49,639 bases of DNA from Oxalobacteraceae bacterium (lineage in GTDB: Bacteria > Pseudomonadota > Gammaproteobacteria > Burkholderiales > Burkholderiaceae_D), in NCBI GenBank assembly GCA_025352145.1, contig JANXTY010000025.1, positions 1 through 49,639 of the forward strand, written 5' to 3'. The translations under genes and the position numbers were made by a program. Positions 8,535-16,831 of this stretch are shown piece by piece. Below the pieces are notes generated by a model. That model saw only the letters and a program-made list of their open reading frames with translations, was not told the DNA's origin and made no database searches. The first letter of the stretch is position 1. Each line of letters begins with the position of its first letter.

Positions 8535-10643
8535 CTAGCGTGTGAATGCGGCTGCATTCCCAGCGTCAACGTTGATGATATTGCCTGTACTCTTAGCAGC
8601 CTTGTCGCTGGCCAAGAAATAGACTGCTTCAGCAATGTCTTCGGGAAGCACGCTGAGTTTCAACATGCTGCGCTGGCGATAGAATTCTTCGACATCGTCA
8701 GCACCGATTTTATTCGATACCGCACGCTCTTCTTTCCACTTCCCATCCCAAATGCGCGAGCCACGAATCACTGCATCAGGATTAACCACATTGACACGAA
8801 TACCATGCGCGGCACCTTCTAGCGCGATGCAACGGGCCAAGTGAATTTCCGCCGCCTTGGCAGTGCAATACGCGGAAGCACCCGCCGATGCAACCAACCC
8901 ATTTTTACTCGCTACAAACACCATACTGCCGCCCATTTGTTGCTGCTTCATGATGCGAAATGCGCTGCGGCTAACCAAGAAATACCCGGTCACTAGAATA
9001 GCCTGGTTGCGCTCCCAAATTTCCAAGGTGGTTTCTTCCAGTGGCGCTGAAGACGCGATACCCGCATTTGAAATCAACAAATCGACCCCCCCAAAACGCA
9101 ACGCTGTGGCATTCAGGATCCCATCCACATCTTGCTCGCTCGTGATATTGGCACGCACCGTACTAACATTGTCACGCCCAGCCACCTTGACCAAACTTTG
9201 CTGTGCCTGCTCCAACGCTTCAGCATCGATATCGGTCAGCATAACGCATGCGCCTTCCTGCAACAATTGGCGGGCTACCGCCTGGCCAATACCACCAGCT
9301 CCACCAGTAACCAAGGCAATGCGTCCGGCCAGGCTTTTTGGCTTAGGCATACGCTGCAATTTAGCTTCTTCTAGTAACCAGTACTCAATATCAAACGCTT
9401 CCTGTTCTGGCAGACCGACATAGGTATCTACACCATTAGCACCGCGCATCACATTGATCGCATTGACATAAAATTCACCAGCAATTCTTGCAGTCGCTTT
9501 ATCTTTGGCAAACGATAACATGCCAACACCGGGAATCAGGTAAATGATCGGATTGGCATCACGTACCGCGGGGCTGTTGTCGTGTTTGCAGCGTGAATGA
9601 TACGCAATGTAATCAGCACGATAAGCACTCAACGCATCATCTAAGCGCGCAACCACACCATCGAAATCAGGATTGACCGGATCAAAATCAATCACGAAGG
9701 GACGGATTTTGGTACGCAAAAAATGATCCGGGCAAGAGGTTCCAAGCGCGGCCAATGCTTGCAAATCGCTACTACAGACAAAATCGAGTACGGTAATACT
9801 ATCGTCAAAATGACCGAGTTTATATTCGTCCTTGCTGATCTTGCCGCGTAACAATGGCATTAGCCGTGCTGCTAATGCTGCACGCTCAGGCGCAGCCAAC
9901 GGACTCACCTTGGCACCACCAAATGCCGGTTTCTTACTATTTTTCTCCAACCATTCTTCTGCACGTTTGATGATCGCCAACGTAGTCTCATAACACGACT
10001 TAGCAGTATCGCCCCACGTGAAAAGGCCGTGACCTTCAAGAATAATGCCCTTCAAATTTGGCTGTGCTTTTGAGACGGCCTCCAGTTTTAACCCAAGATC
10101 GTAGCCAGGACGCTGCCAAGGCAACCAGCCTAGGTCGCCCTCAAACACTTTTTGCGTCAAGACTTCGCTATTAGCGCATGCCGCGATCGCTATAACGGAA
10201 TCTGGATGCATATGGTCGACGTGCTTGCGGTCAATATACGCATGCAACGGCGTATCTATGCTGGCGGCACGCGGATTCAGGTTGAATGTGCAATGCGGAA
10301 GGTAGGCCACCATCTCATCTTCTAATGCGAGTCCGCGATAGCGGTTTTTGAGTGACCGCAATTTGTCCATATACAGCGTGGAAAAACCATCAATTTTGAT
10401 GCTACCAAGATCGCCGCCAGAGCCTTTGACCCACAACACTTCGACTTGTTCACCCGTCAAATGATCGGTCATATCAACTTTGGCGGACGTATTCCCACCC
10501 CCGAAATTGGTAATACGCATATCTGAGCCAAGCAGATTGGAACGATATAACAACAGTTCCGGCTCACTTAACTTCGCCGCAACCGCGTCATCCCACAGTG
10601 AGGTGATAGGCTCTTTCTGTGGGGTTTGAATCATTACTGTCAT
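8535..10643 (-). CDS. Bifunctional rhamnulose-1-phosphate aldolase / L-lactaldehyde dehydrogenase (RhaDE/RhaEW type)
   Basis: A 702-residue fusion. The N-terminal half is a class II aldolase domain (GGGNTSAKVD near the start, and a zinc-site region with EGHGLFTWG), which would split rhamnulose-1-phosphate into dihydroxyacetone phosphate and L-lactaldehyde. The C-terminal third is a short-chain dehydrogenase with TGGAGGIG as NAD-binding motif and YCTAK as catalytic Tyr-Lys pair, which would oxidise lactaldehyde to L-lactate. This fusion is known from bacterial rhamnose regulons. The frame is open upstream to 10781, but the ATG at 10643 has GGAGAG at good spacing and fits family length. It is the first gene of the leftward unit, with operator-like repeats in its leader. 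Confidence 0.93.
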   Translation of the reverse strand: MTVMIQTPQKEPITSLWDDAVAAKLSEPELLLYRSNLLGSDMRITNFGGGNTSAKVDMTDHLTGEQVEVLWVKGSGGDLGSIKIDGFSTLYMDKLRSLKNRYRGLALEDEMVAYLPHCTFNLNPRAASIDTPLHAYIDRKHVDHMHPDSVIAIAACANSEVLTQKVFEGDLGWLPWQRPGYDLGLKLEAVSKAQPNLKGIILEGHGLFTWGDTAKSCYETTLAIIKRAEEWLEKNSKKPAFGGAKVSPLAAPERAALAARLMPLLRGKISKDEYKLGHFDDSITVLDFVCSSDLQALAALGTSCPDHFLRTKIRPFVIDFDPVNPDFDGVVARLDDALSAYRADYIAYHSRCKHDNSPAVRDANPIIYLIPGVGMLSFAKDKATARIAGEFYVNAINVMRGANGVDTYVGLPEQEAFDIEYWLLEEAKLQRMPKPKSLAGRIALVTGGAGGIGQAVARQLLQEGACVMLTDIDAEALEQAQQSLVKVAGRDNVSTVRANITSEQDVDGILNATALRFGGVDLLISNAGIASSAPLEETTLEIWERNQAILVTGYFLVSRSAFRIMKQQQMGGSMVFVASKNGLVASAGASAYCTAKAAEIHLARCIALEGAAHGIRVNVVNPDAVIRGSRIWDGKWKEERAVSNKIGADDVEEFYRQRSMLKLSVLPEDIAEAVYFLASDKAAKSTGNIINVDAGNAAAFTR

Positions 10644-10679
10644 ACACTCTCCGTTATTGAATATGAATTCCTTTAACCC

Positions 10680-10718
10680 AATCGAACCACTTCGATTCAA
10701 ATTGAACCAGATTCGATC
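10680..10718. promoter_or_regulatory. Tandem palindromic repeats, candidate RhaR operators
   Basis: The inverted repeat AATCGAA-CCAC-TTCGATT (10680-10697) is followed by a near copy, ATTGAACCAGATTCGATC (10701-10718). The two units start at 10681 and 10701, exactly 20 bp apart, which is two helical turns. They sit between a candidate rhaDE promoter and its ATG, and opposite rhaR, a DeoR-type regulator. This arrangement suggests cooperative repressor binding. The operator role is inferred from position and symmetry only. Confidence 0.55.
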
Positions 10719-10762
10719 ATCGCTGAATGACGTGTTTATCCACCAGCGTGGCAATGGCGACC

Positions 10763-10791
10763 AGTAGAAAGCAGTTGGCAATCAGTGTCAA
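10763..10791 (-). promoter_or_regulatory. Candidate promoter for rhaDE-rhaI unit
   Basis: On the minus strand a perfect TTGACA (10791-10786) is followed after 17 bases by TCTACT (10768-10763), which matches the -10 consensus at four of six positions. Transcription would start near 10756 and run through the tandem palindromes before reaching the rhaDE start at 10643, allowing a repressor to block elongation or initiation. Confidence 0.4.
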
Positions 10792-11017
10792 TGCAAAAAC
10801 ACTCAAATTGATGACTGAAAGTAGAATAATCAGAATTGTGATCGGTTTATCGATCATCAATCTAGGCACCCTTAAAATAATCACTAGATTGATCGACTTG
10901 TGATTGACGCGCGATTTTTAAATGCTTAATCTGTTTAAATTGACAGAGAGATTGTCCTAAATTGACTATTGATACTGGTCGTAGCAATTACAAGAGACGG
11001 TACAACGAGGAGGCAGT

Positions 11018-11884
11018 ATGGTAAATCACAAGCGCCGCAAGCGTTTGCTGAAGTTACTCGCCGAACACAACGCGGCAAGCGTACAGCAATTGGTTGAATG
11101 GCTCAGCGCATCACCTGCGACAGTGCGGCGTGACATCGGCTGGCTGGCTGAACGCAATTTGCTTACGCGAACTCGTGGTGGCGCCGAAAATTTGCAGCAA
11201 AAAAAACGGGCTTTCGCCTTATCCAGCGAAACATTTCAGAATAATATCAAGTGCTTTTCTGAGCGAAAGCGCGCCATTGCCAGATATGCCAGCACCATGT
11301 GTGCCGAGGGCGAAACGATTATTATCAATGGTGGCACCACAACCTATATGATGGTCGAATTTCTGGTAGAGAAGCGTTTAAAAATTCTCACCAATTCTTT
11401 CTTGATGGCAGAACGTCTTCTGGTATCGAGCGAAAACGAAATCATTCTTCCCGGCGGCAAGGTATATCGTGAGCAGAACGTTATTCTCAGCCCCTTTGAC
11501 AATGACATTACTCAACATCATTACGCGGCTAAAATGTTCATGGGTGTATATGGCCTTTCATTGTTGGGCTTGATGGAAGCTGACCCATTGTTAATTCAGG
11601 CAGAGAAACGCCTGATCAGTCAGGCCGAAGAATTGATTGTATTGGCCGATAGCTCAAAATTTTCCAGGAAAGCGGGCCTCATTTTGTGCGGCCTAAATCG
11701 CGTGTCCTGCGTAATTACCGACACCGACGCATCTGATGCGGCCGTTCAATTATTGGAGCAAGCAGGCGTGAAAGTGATTACAGTGGCACCCGAAGCAATA
11801 CCCGTACAAATGCACACAACGAATTTCAACCAGGCTTTCGACATCCAGTCCACAGCCATATTCCCATCGGAGACAATTGAATGA
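11018..11884 (+). CDS. rhaR: DeoR-family transcriptional regulator, probable rhamnose regulator RhaR
   Basis: Predicted repressor of rhamnose genes; DeoR-type RhaR proteins control rhamnose regulons in other bacteria. Seen: an N-terminal DeoR helix-turn-helix (residues about 5-60, with ASPATVRRDIGWLAE as recognition region) and a C-terminal sugar-phosphate-sensing domain (NGGTTTYMMVEFL, LTNSFLMAERL, LADSSKFSRK). The 288-residue length is slightly long for the family. A strong GAGGAGG site lies 4 bases before the ATG. It diverges from rhaDE, and its stop overlaps the rhaS start (ATGA, 11881-11884), so it is the first gene of the transporter operon. Confidence 0.9.
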   Translation: MVNHKRRKRLLKLLAEHNAASVQQLVEWLSASPATVRRDIGWLAERNLLTRTRGGAENLQQKKRAFALSSETFQNNIKCFSERKRAIARYASTMCAEGETIIINGGTTTYMMVEFLVEKRLKILTNSFLMAERLLVSSENEIILPGGKVYREQNVILSPFDNDITQHHYAAKMFMGVYGLSLLGLMEADPLLIQAEKRLISQAEELIVLADSSKFSRKAGLILCGLNRVSCVITDTDASDAAVQLLEQAGVKVITVAPEAIPVQMHTTNFNQAFDIQSTAIFPSETIE

Positions 11885-12885
11885 GACTTAAAAAAATATT
11901 ACTCTTAGCAATGGCTGTCAGCGTGATCGGCGGGCAGGTGAGCTGTGTACAAGCAGCGGAAAAAATAAAAATCGCGATGGTCGTCAAAAATCTCGGCAAT
12001 GGCTTTTTTGATGCAGCCCATGAAGGCGCCAAAGAAGCAGCCACACAGCTAGGTGATGTCGAAATCATTTATACCGGTCCGACCACACCAAGCGCAGAAG
12101 GCCAAATTGAAATCATCAATGCATTGATCAGTCAGAAAGTAAATGCGATCGTAATTTCAGCCAATGATGCGAATGCGCTGGTGCCAATTGCACAAAAAGC
12201 GCTCAAACGTGGCATCAAGGTAATCTCATTTGACAGCGGGATCGCAAAAGAAGGGCGCCTGATGCAGCTCAATCCGTCCAATGCAGAATTGATTGGACTA
12301 AAACAAATCCAAATGGCTTCCGATGCCATTGGCGGTGTCGGGGAAATCGCGATCCTGTCGGCTACAGCGCAGGCCACCAATCAAAACAAATGGATCGTCG
12401 CCATGAAACAGGCTTTGACCAAACCAGAATTTGCGAAAATGAAGTTGGTTGCCACCGTTTACGGCGATGATCAGTCTGACAAGAGCTATCGTGAAGCAAT
12501 TGGTCTGTTACGCGGCAACCCGAAACTAAAAGCTATCATCTCCCCATCCACCGTCGGTATCGTTGCAGCAAGCAAAGCAGTAGTAGACGAACACTTAGCC
12601 GGCAAAGTATATGTGACCGGACTTGGCTTGCCCTCTGAAATGGCGGGCCACGTAAAAAGCGGCGCTGTAAAAAGCTTCGCAATCTGGAATCCGATTGATC
12701 TTGGATATGCTGCCACCTACGTCGCACACGAATTCGTGAAGGGACATGTCAGCGGCAAGGCTGGTGAAAGCATTTCGGTCGGCCGCATGGGTAAAATTAC
12801 TCTTGACTCCAGCGGTGAAGCTGCACTCGGACCACCGTTCACGTACAACAAAGATAACGTCGATAAATTCTCCAAAGTTTTTTAA
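11881..12885 (+). CDS. rhaS: Rhamnose ABC transporter, periplasmic substrate-binding protein RhaS
   Basis: Periplasmic binding protein of the ribose-type (PBP type I) family, expected to capture rhamnose. It has 334 residues with a lysine-rich start and a hydrophobic signal segment ending at CVQAAEK (about residue 27), then the domain opening KIAMVVKNLGNGFFDAAHEG. Later blocks ISANDANALVPIAQKAL and ISFDSGIA are typical for sugar-binding members. The start codon overlaps the rhaR stop. A 9-bp stem-loop follows the gene before rhaT, a common way to keep binding-protein mRNA more abundant than that of the membrane components. Rhamnose specificity is inferred from the neighbours. Confidence 0.92.
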   Translation: MRLKKILLLAMAVSVIGGQVSCVQAAEKIKIAMVVKNLGNGFFDAAHEGAKEAATQLGDVEIIYTGPTTPSAEGQIEIINALISQKVNAIVISANDANALVPIAQKALKRGIKVISFDSGIAKEGRLMQLNPSNAELIGLKQIQMASDAIGGVGEIAILSATAQATNQNKWIVAMKQALTKPEFAKMKLVATVYGDDQSDKSYREAIGLLRGNPKLKAIISPSTVGIVAASKAVVDEHLAGKVYVTGLGLPSEMAGHVKSGAVKSFAIWNPIDLGYAATYVAHEFVKGHVSGKAGESISVGRMGKITLDSSGEAALGPPFTYNKDNVDKFSKVF

Positions 12886-12899
12886 TCTAAGTCATCATC

Positions 12900-12939
12900 T
12901 GGCGGCACACTATTGCACATTATTATATCGGTGCCGCCA
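12900..12939 (+). terminator. Intercistronic stem-loop between rhaS and rhaT
   Basis: TGGCGGCAC (12900-12908) pairs perfectly with GTGCCGCCA (12931-12939) across a 22-base loop. No strong T-run follows, so it is more likely an mRNA-stabilising or attenuating hairpin than a full terminator. Confidence 0.6.
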
Positions 12940-13066
12940 AATAAATTTAGCGCCTTCGTTTGTGGAAAAATGACCGGCTCATGTGGCTGTCAAGCCAGAT
13001 ATTGTTTGACCCTTTACCCCGCTTTTTTATTCTGCTTTTTATTATTCTCTTGCTTGTGAAGCCCCC

Positions 13067-14632
13067 ATGCCGCTAACCAATGTGCAAAGCACCACCCCTT
13101 ATTTACCCGACCTTCAATCGGCATCTCCGGTATTGAAACTCTCTGGCATCTGTAAACGTTTTCAGGGCGTGATTGCCCTCAATGATGTCTCCCTCAACGT
13201 ACGGGCGGGCGAGGTGATGGCATTGATCGGGGAGAACGGGGCGGGAAAATCAACACTGGTCAAGACCCTCACTGGCATTTACCAGCCGGATGGCGGCACC
13301 ATTCAACTCGCTGGGAAAACAGTTTCTTTTGGCAGCGCGCAAGAGGCGATGCGTGCCGGCATTACGGCAGTTCATCAAGAAACGGTCATGTTCGATGAGC
13401 TTACCGTTGCAGAAAATATTTACATCGGACGCCAGCCCCAGCACGGCTTCCCGCCACGGATCAATTGGGACCTTATTGAAGCCGAAGCAGAGAAATTATT
13501 TGCGCGGCTGGAAGTCTCGCTCCCCGTGCGAGCCAGGGTCAAAGATCTTAGCGTAGCGCAGCGCCATTTCGTTGAAATTGCACGCGCGCTTTCGCAAAAT
13601 GCGCGTGTGGTCATCATGGATGAGCCGACAGCATCCTTATCGCAACGTGAAATTCATGAGTTGTATCGGATTATCGGCCAGTTGCGCGATGCGGGAACCG
13701 CTGTCATTTTTATCTCGCATAAATTCGATGAAATTTTTACAGTTGCGGACCGCTATACAGTATTACGTGACGGTCAGTTTGTTGCCGAAGGCGCATTAGC
13801 CGATATCTCTGAACCAGAACTCGTCTCACTGATGGTAGGTCGGGCAATTCATCAAACGTTTCCAAAGGTTGAGGTCAGGCTCGGGGAGACTTTGCTGGAA
13901 GTAGAAAATTTCTGTCATCCGACCGAGTTCGACAAGGTGAATTTCTCCCTCAAGCAAGGCGAAATTTTAGGCTTTTACGGATTAGTCGGTGCAGGCCGTT
14001 CTGAAGTAATGCAAGCACTATTCGGCCTGAGCGCCGGTGTCTGCGGCACGGTCAAACTGAACGGCAAAACCATCGCAATCAAATCTGCACGCGACGCCAT
14101 CGCACATGGCATCGCCTACGTCCCAGAAGACCGCCAACATCAGGGCGCGCATTTGTCACTGCCTATCCTCCACAACATCACACTGCCAATTCTATCGAAA
14201 ATTGGTTTTTTCCTGCGGGGGCGCCGCGCCCAAGAAACATCCATTGCACGTCATTTCAGCGAACAACTCGAATTAAAGGCTGGCCATTTCACCCAAATGG
14301 TGTCTGAATTGTCCGGCGGTAATCAGCAAAAAGTCGTGCTAGCGAAATGGCTTGCGACCAATCCCAAAGTGATTATTCTCGACGAACCAACGAAAGGTAT
14401 CGATATCGGATCCAAGGCTGCGGTTCACCGTTTCATCAGCGAACTAGTATCGAAAGGTTTATCGGTGATTCTGGTGTCATCCGAATTGCCAGAGGTGCTA
14501 GGAATGGCAGATCGTGTTGTGGTCATGCATCAAGGACATATTAAGAAAATTTTTTCAAGGACAGAAGCCACCCCTGAAAATGTGGTGGCTGCAGCATCAG
14601 GGTCCGAATTTTCGATCGAGGAATCTGTATGA
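13067..14632 (+). CDS. rhaT: Rhamnose ABC transporter ATP-binding protein RhaT
   Basis: Fused double ATPase of the sugar-import (RbsA/MglA-like) class, 521 residues. The first nucleotide-binding domain has Walker A GENGAGKST (55-63) and Walker B VVIMDEP. The second has a degenerate P-loop GLVGAGRSE, the signature LSGGNQQKVVLAKWL and VIILDEPTKGID, as usual for this class. It follows rhaS by 181 bp, with a hairpin between them, and overlaps rhaP by four bases. It powers import of rhamnose across the inner membrane. The name follows the ABC system rhaSTPQ, not the unrelated E. coli RhaT symporter. Confidence 0.93.
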   Translation: MPLTNVQSTTPYLPDLQSASPVLKLSGICKRFQGVIALNDVSLNVRAGEVMALIGENGAGKSTLVKTLTGIYQPDGGTIQLAGKTVSFGSAQEAMRAGITAVHQETVMFDELTVAENIYIGRQPQHGFPPRINWDLIEAEAEKLFARLEVSLPVRARVKDLSVAQRHFVEIARALSQNARVVIMDEPTASLSQREIHELYRIIGQLRDAGTAVIFISHKFDEIFTVADRYTVLRDGQFVAEGALADISEPELVSLMVGRAIHQTFPKVEVRLGETLLEVENFCHPTEFDKVNFSLKQGEILGFYGLVGAGRSEVMQALFGLSAGVCGTVKLNGKTIAIKSARDAIAHGIAYVPEDRQHQGAHLSLPILHNITLPILSKIGFFLRGRRAQETSIARHFSEQLELKAGHFTQMVSELSGGNQQKVVLAKWLATNPKVIILDEPTKGIDIGSKAAVHRFISELVSKGLSVILVSSELPEVLGMADRVVVMHQGHIKKIFSRTEATPENVVAAASGSEFSIEESV

Positions 14633-15627
14633 AATTATTAAAGCAACGCGAAGTACTCCTGGCGCTACTGATCGTAATGTTGATCGGTTTGGTGGGATTG
14701 CGTTCGCCGGTATTTCTCAGCATGTCAAGCATGTCAAGCCTGTTGACGGACAGCACGCTACTAATCATGCTGGCCCTGACCCAAATGTTCGTTATCATCA
14801 CCCGCGGCATTGATCTGTCGGTCGCGTCCAATCTCGCCTTATCAGGCATGATGTCCGCTTTGCTGGCGGCAAAATTTCCAGAATTATCGCTCGTAGTTAT
14901 TATTTTGGTTGCGCTTGGCACAGGCTTGTTTTTGGGGTTGATCAACGGCTGGCTGATTGGCTACCTGGAGCTACCGCCAATCGTCGTTACGCTCGGCACG
15001 ATGAGTGTTTATCGAGGCTTGGTATTCGTGCTGTCAAGTGGTGCCTGGGTTTCTTCTCATCAAATGCCCGCCGCATTCATTGCCTTTCCCCTCACTCAGT
15101 TGCTGGGCATCACCTATTTAGTCTGGATTGCCGCAACCCTCGTATTAATCACCTGGTTCGTTGCTCGTTACACACACTTCGGACGAGATTTATATGCTAT
15201 TGGAAATCAACCCGTTGCTGCACGTTACATTGGCATTCCAACTTCTCGCCGCCTGCTCTGGACGTACGGCCTGTCAGGCATGATGGCCGGGCTTTGCGGT
15301 TATCTATGGGTCGCCCGTTATGCCGTGGCGTACACCGAAATCGCCTATGGTTTTGAATTTACCGTGATTGCTGCCTGCGTCATCGGCGGTATCAACATTG
15401 CAGGTGGAGTCGGTACAGTTGGCGGCGCCGTCCTCGGTTCCTTATTTCTAGCAGTGATCAACAACGCTTTGCCTATCGTGAAAGTGTCACCATTCTGGCA
15501 AAGCGCCTTGACCGGACTCGTCATTTTGACCGCTGTGTTAATCAACGCACGCGGCAATAAAAAGAACAGTCGGCAGATATTGTCACTTCACCTGCTCCAT
15601 CCCTCTGTAGACAGGAGTGCCGTGTGA
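14629..15627 (+). CDS. rhaP: Rhamnose ABC transporter permease RhaP
   Basis: Inner-membrane permease of the ribose/monosaccharide (BPD_transp_2) class, 332 residues with about eight to ten hydrophobic segments. Family blocks seen: TRGIDLSVASNLALSGM, LGLINGWLIGYLELPPIVVTLG and ACVIGGINIAGGVGTVGG. Its ATG overlaps the rhaT stop (14629-14632). Its own stop overlaps the next permease start, so the three inner-membrane components are translationally coupled. Confidence 0.92.
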   Translation: MKLLKQREVLLALLIVMLIGLVGLRSPVFLSMSSMSSLLTDSTLLIMLALTQMFVIITRGIDLSVASNLALSGMMSALLAAKFPELSLVVIILVALGTGLFLGLINGWLIGYLELPPIVVTLGTMSVYRGLVFVLSSGAWVSSHQMPAAFIAFPLTQLLGITYLVWIAATLVLITWFVARYTHFGRDLYAIGNQPVAARYIGIPTSRRLLWTYGLSGMMAGLCGYLWVARYAVAYTEIAYGFEFTVIAACVIGGINIAGGVGTVGGAVLGSLFLAVINNALPIVKVSPFWQSALTGLVILTAVLINARGNKKNSRQILSLHLLHPSVDRSAV

Positions 15628-16640
15628 ACACGACATCGTTAACGCCAAGTACCAAGACATCTCGCTACACCATCCTTGACCGCGAAGGTTTTAAGATCAA
15701 GAAATTTTTGAGTCAATGGGAAATGCTATTGGCCCTGCTTTTTGTTGTCGTATTTATTGCGAACAGCTTGCTGCTTCCAAATTTTTTTGATCTCTACAAT
15801 CTCGCCGACAGTACGTTCAATTTCAGTGAAAAGGCACTCATTGCGTTGCCGATGGCTTTGCTGATCATTTGCCGTGAAATTGATATTTCGGTCTCTGGGA
15901 TCCTTGCGTTATCTTCGGTGGCGATGGGACTAGCGCAGCGCTATGGCATGCCGCCACAGGGATTGCTCTTTGTTGCTCTTGGCACAGGCACGTTGTGTGG
16001 GTGGTTGAACGGCTTTTTGGTGACACGGTTTGCCTTGCCTTCCATTGTGGTAACGATCGGTTCGGTGTCGTTATTTCGTGGTTTGGCTAGCGTAGTGCTG
16101 GGAGATCAAGCCTTTACTGGATATCCACAATTGCTGGTGGATTGGGGACAAGGTTATTTCTTCGACGTGATTCCGCGTGAATTTATCGTGTTACTGGTGT
16201 TTGCCGCATTGTTTGCGGGAGTGTTGCACATGACCGGCTGGGGACGCCGCATTTATGCAATCGGGAATAATCCCGTGGCAGCCGGATTTGCCGGTATTTC
16301 AGTGAACCGCTATCGCTTGGCGCTATTTATGCTCACAGGCACGATGGCGGGTCTGGCCGGTTATTTGCTGACTGGTCGGATCGGCAGTACCCGCCCGAAT
16401 ATTGCGATGGGCTGGGAGTTGGAAATCATCACCATGGTCATCCTGGGTGGAGTTAGCATTGCAGGTGGCGCAGGGACTATCGGCAGTGTTTTGTTGGCAG
16501 TACTAACGCTGGGCATGGTCACTTATGGACTGGCTCTAGCCAATATCCCTGGCATTATCATGACCATCGTAGTGGGCGTACTACTATTGATCACGATTGC
16601 AGTGCCCAGACTACTCGGTGGCAAAAAAACTAAAAAATAG
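15624..16640 (+). CDS. rhaQ: Rhamnose ABC transporter permease RhaQ
   Basis: Second permease of the rhamnose importer, 338 residues, the same fold class as RhaP (REIDISVSGILALSSVAMG, GWLNGFLVTRFALPSIVVTIG, ILGGVSIAGGAGTIGS). It starts with GTG at 15624 overlapping the rhaP stop (GTGA), with AGGAG at 15613-15617. In many proteobacterial rhamnose operons a small mutarotase gene follows; here instead there is a 191-bp gap holding an inverted-repeat element. Confidence 0.92.
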   Translation: MNTTSLTPSTKTSRYTILDREGFKIKKFLSQWEMLLALLFVVVFIANSLLLPNFFDLYNLADSTFNFSEKALIALPMALLIICREIDISVSGILALSSVAMGLAQRYGMPPQGLLFVALGTGTLCGWLNGFLVTRFALPSIVVTIGSVSLFRGLASVVLGDQAFTGYPQLLVDWGQGYFFDVIPREFIVLLVFAALFAGVLHMTGWGRRIYAIGNNPVAAGFAGISVNRYRLALFMLTGTMAGLAGYLLTGRIGSTRPNIAMGWELEIITMVILGGVSIAGGAGTIGSVLLAVLTLGMVTYGLALANIPGIIMTIVVGVLLLITIAVPRLLGGKKTKK

Positions 16641-16688
16641 GTGACACAACCAGGAGGAGCGCCTACTCTCCATCGAGAAAATCCCTTA

Positions 16689-16790
16689 ACAATAAGACTT
16701 ACGCAAAGCGAAGAAACAAGTAAGGTACCCCTCTATCACCCCTTTTGATATCGCGGTGCTATGGCGTAAGGCTTGCGTAAGGCCTATTCT
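16689..16790. repeat. 102-bp element with imperfect 18-bp terminal inverted repeats (MITE- or IS-relic-like)
   Basis: The left end (16689-16706) and the reverse complement of the right end (16773-16790) match at 15 of 18 positions, sharing the core CTTACGCAA. The interior has no reading frame. Such ends resemble those of small non-autonomous elements or insertion-sequence relics. It lies exactly between rhaQ and the kinase gene. No clear target-site duplication was identified. A regulatory hairpin is the alternative. Confidence 0.5.
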
Positions 16791-16831
16791 GCCAATCGAC
16801 TTTGCGTGACTCACCAACAAATAAACTGACT

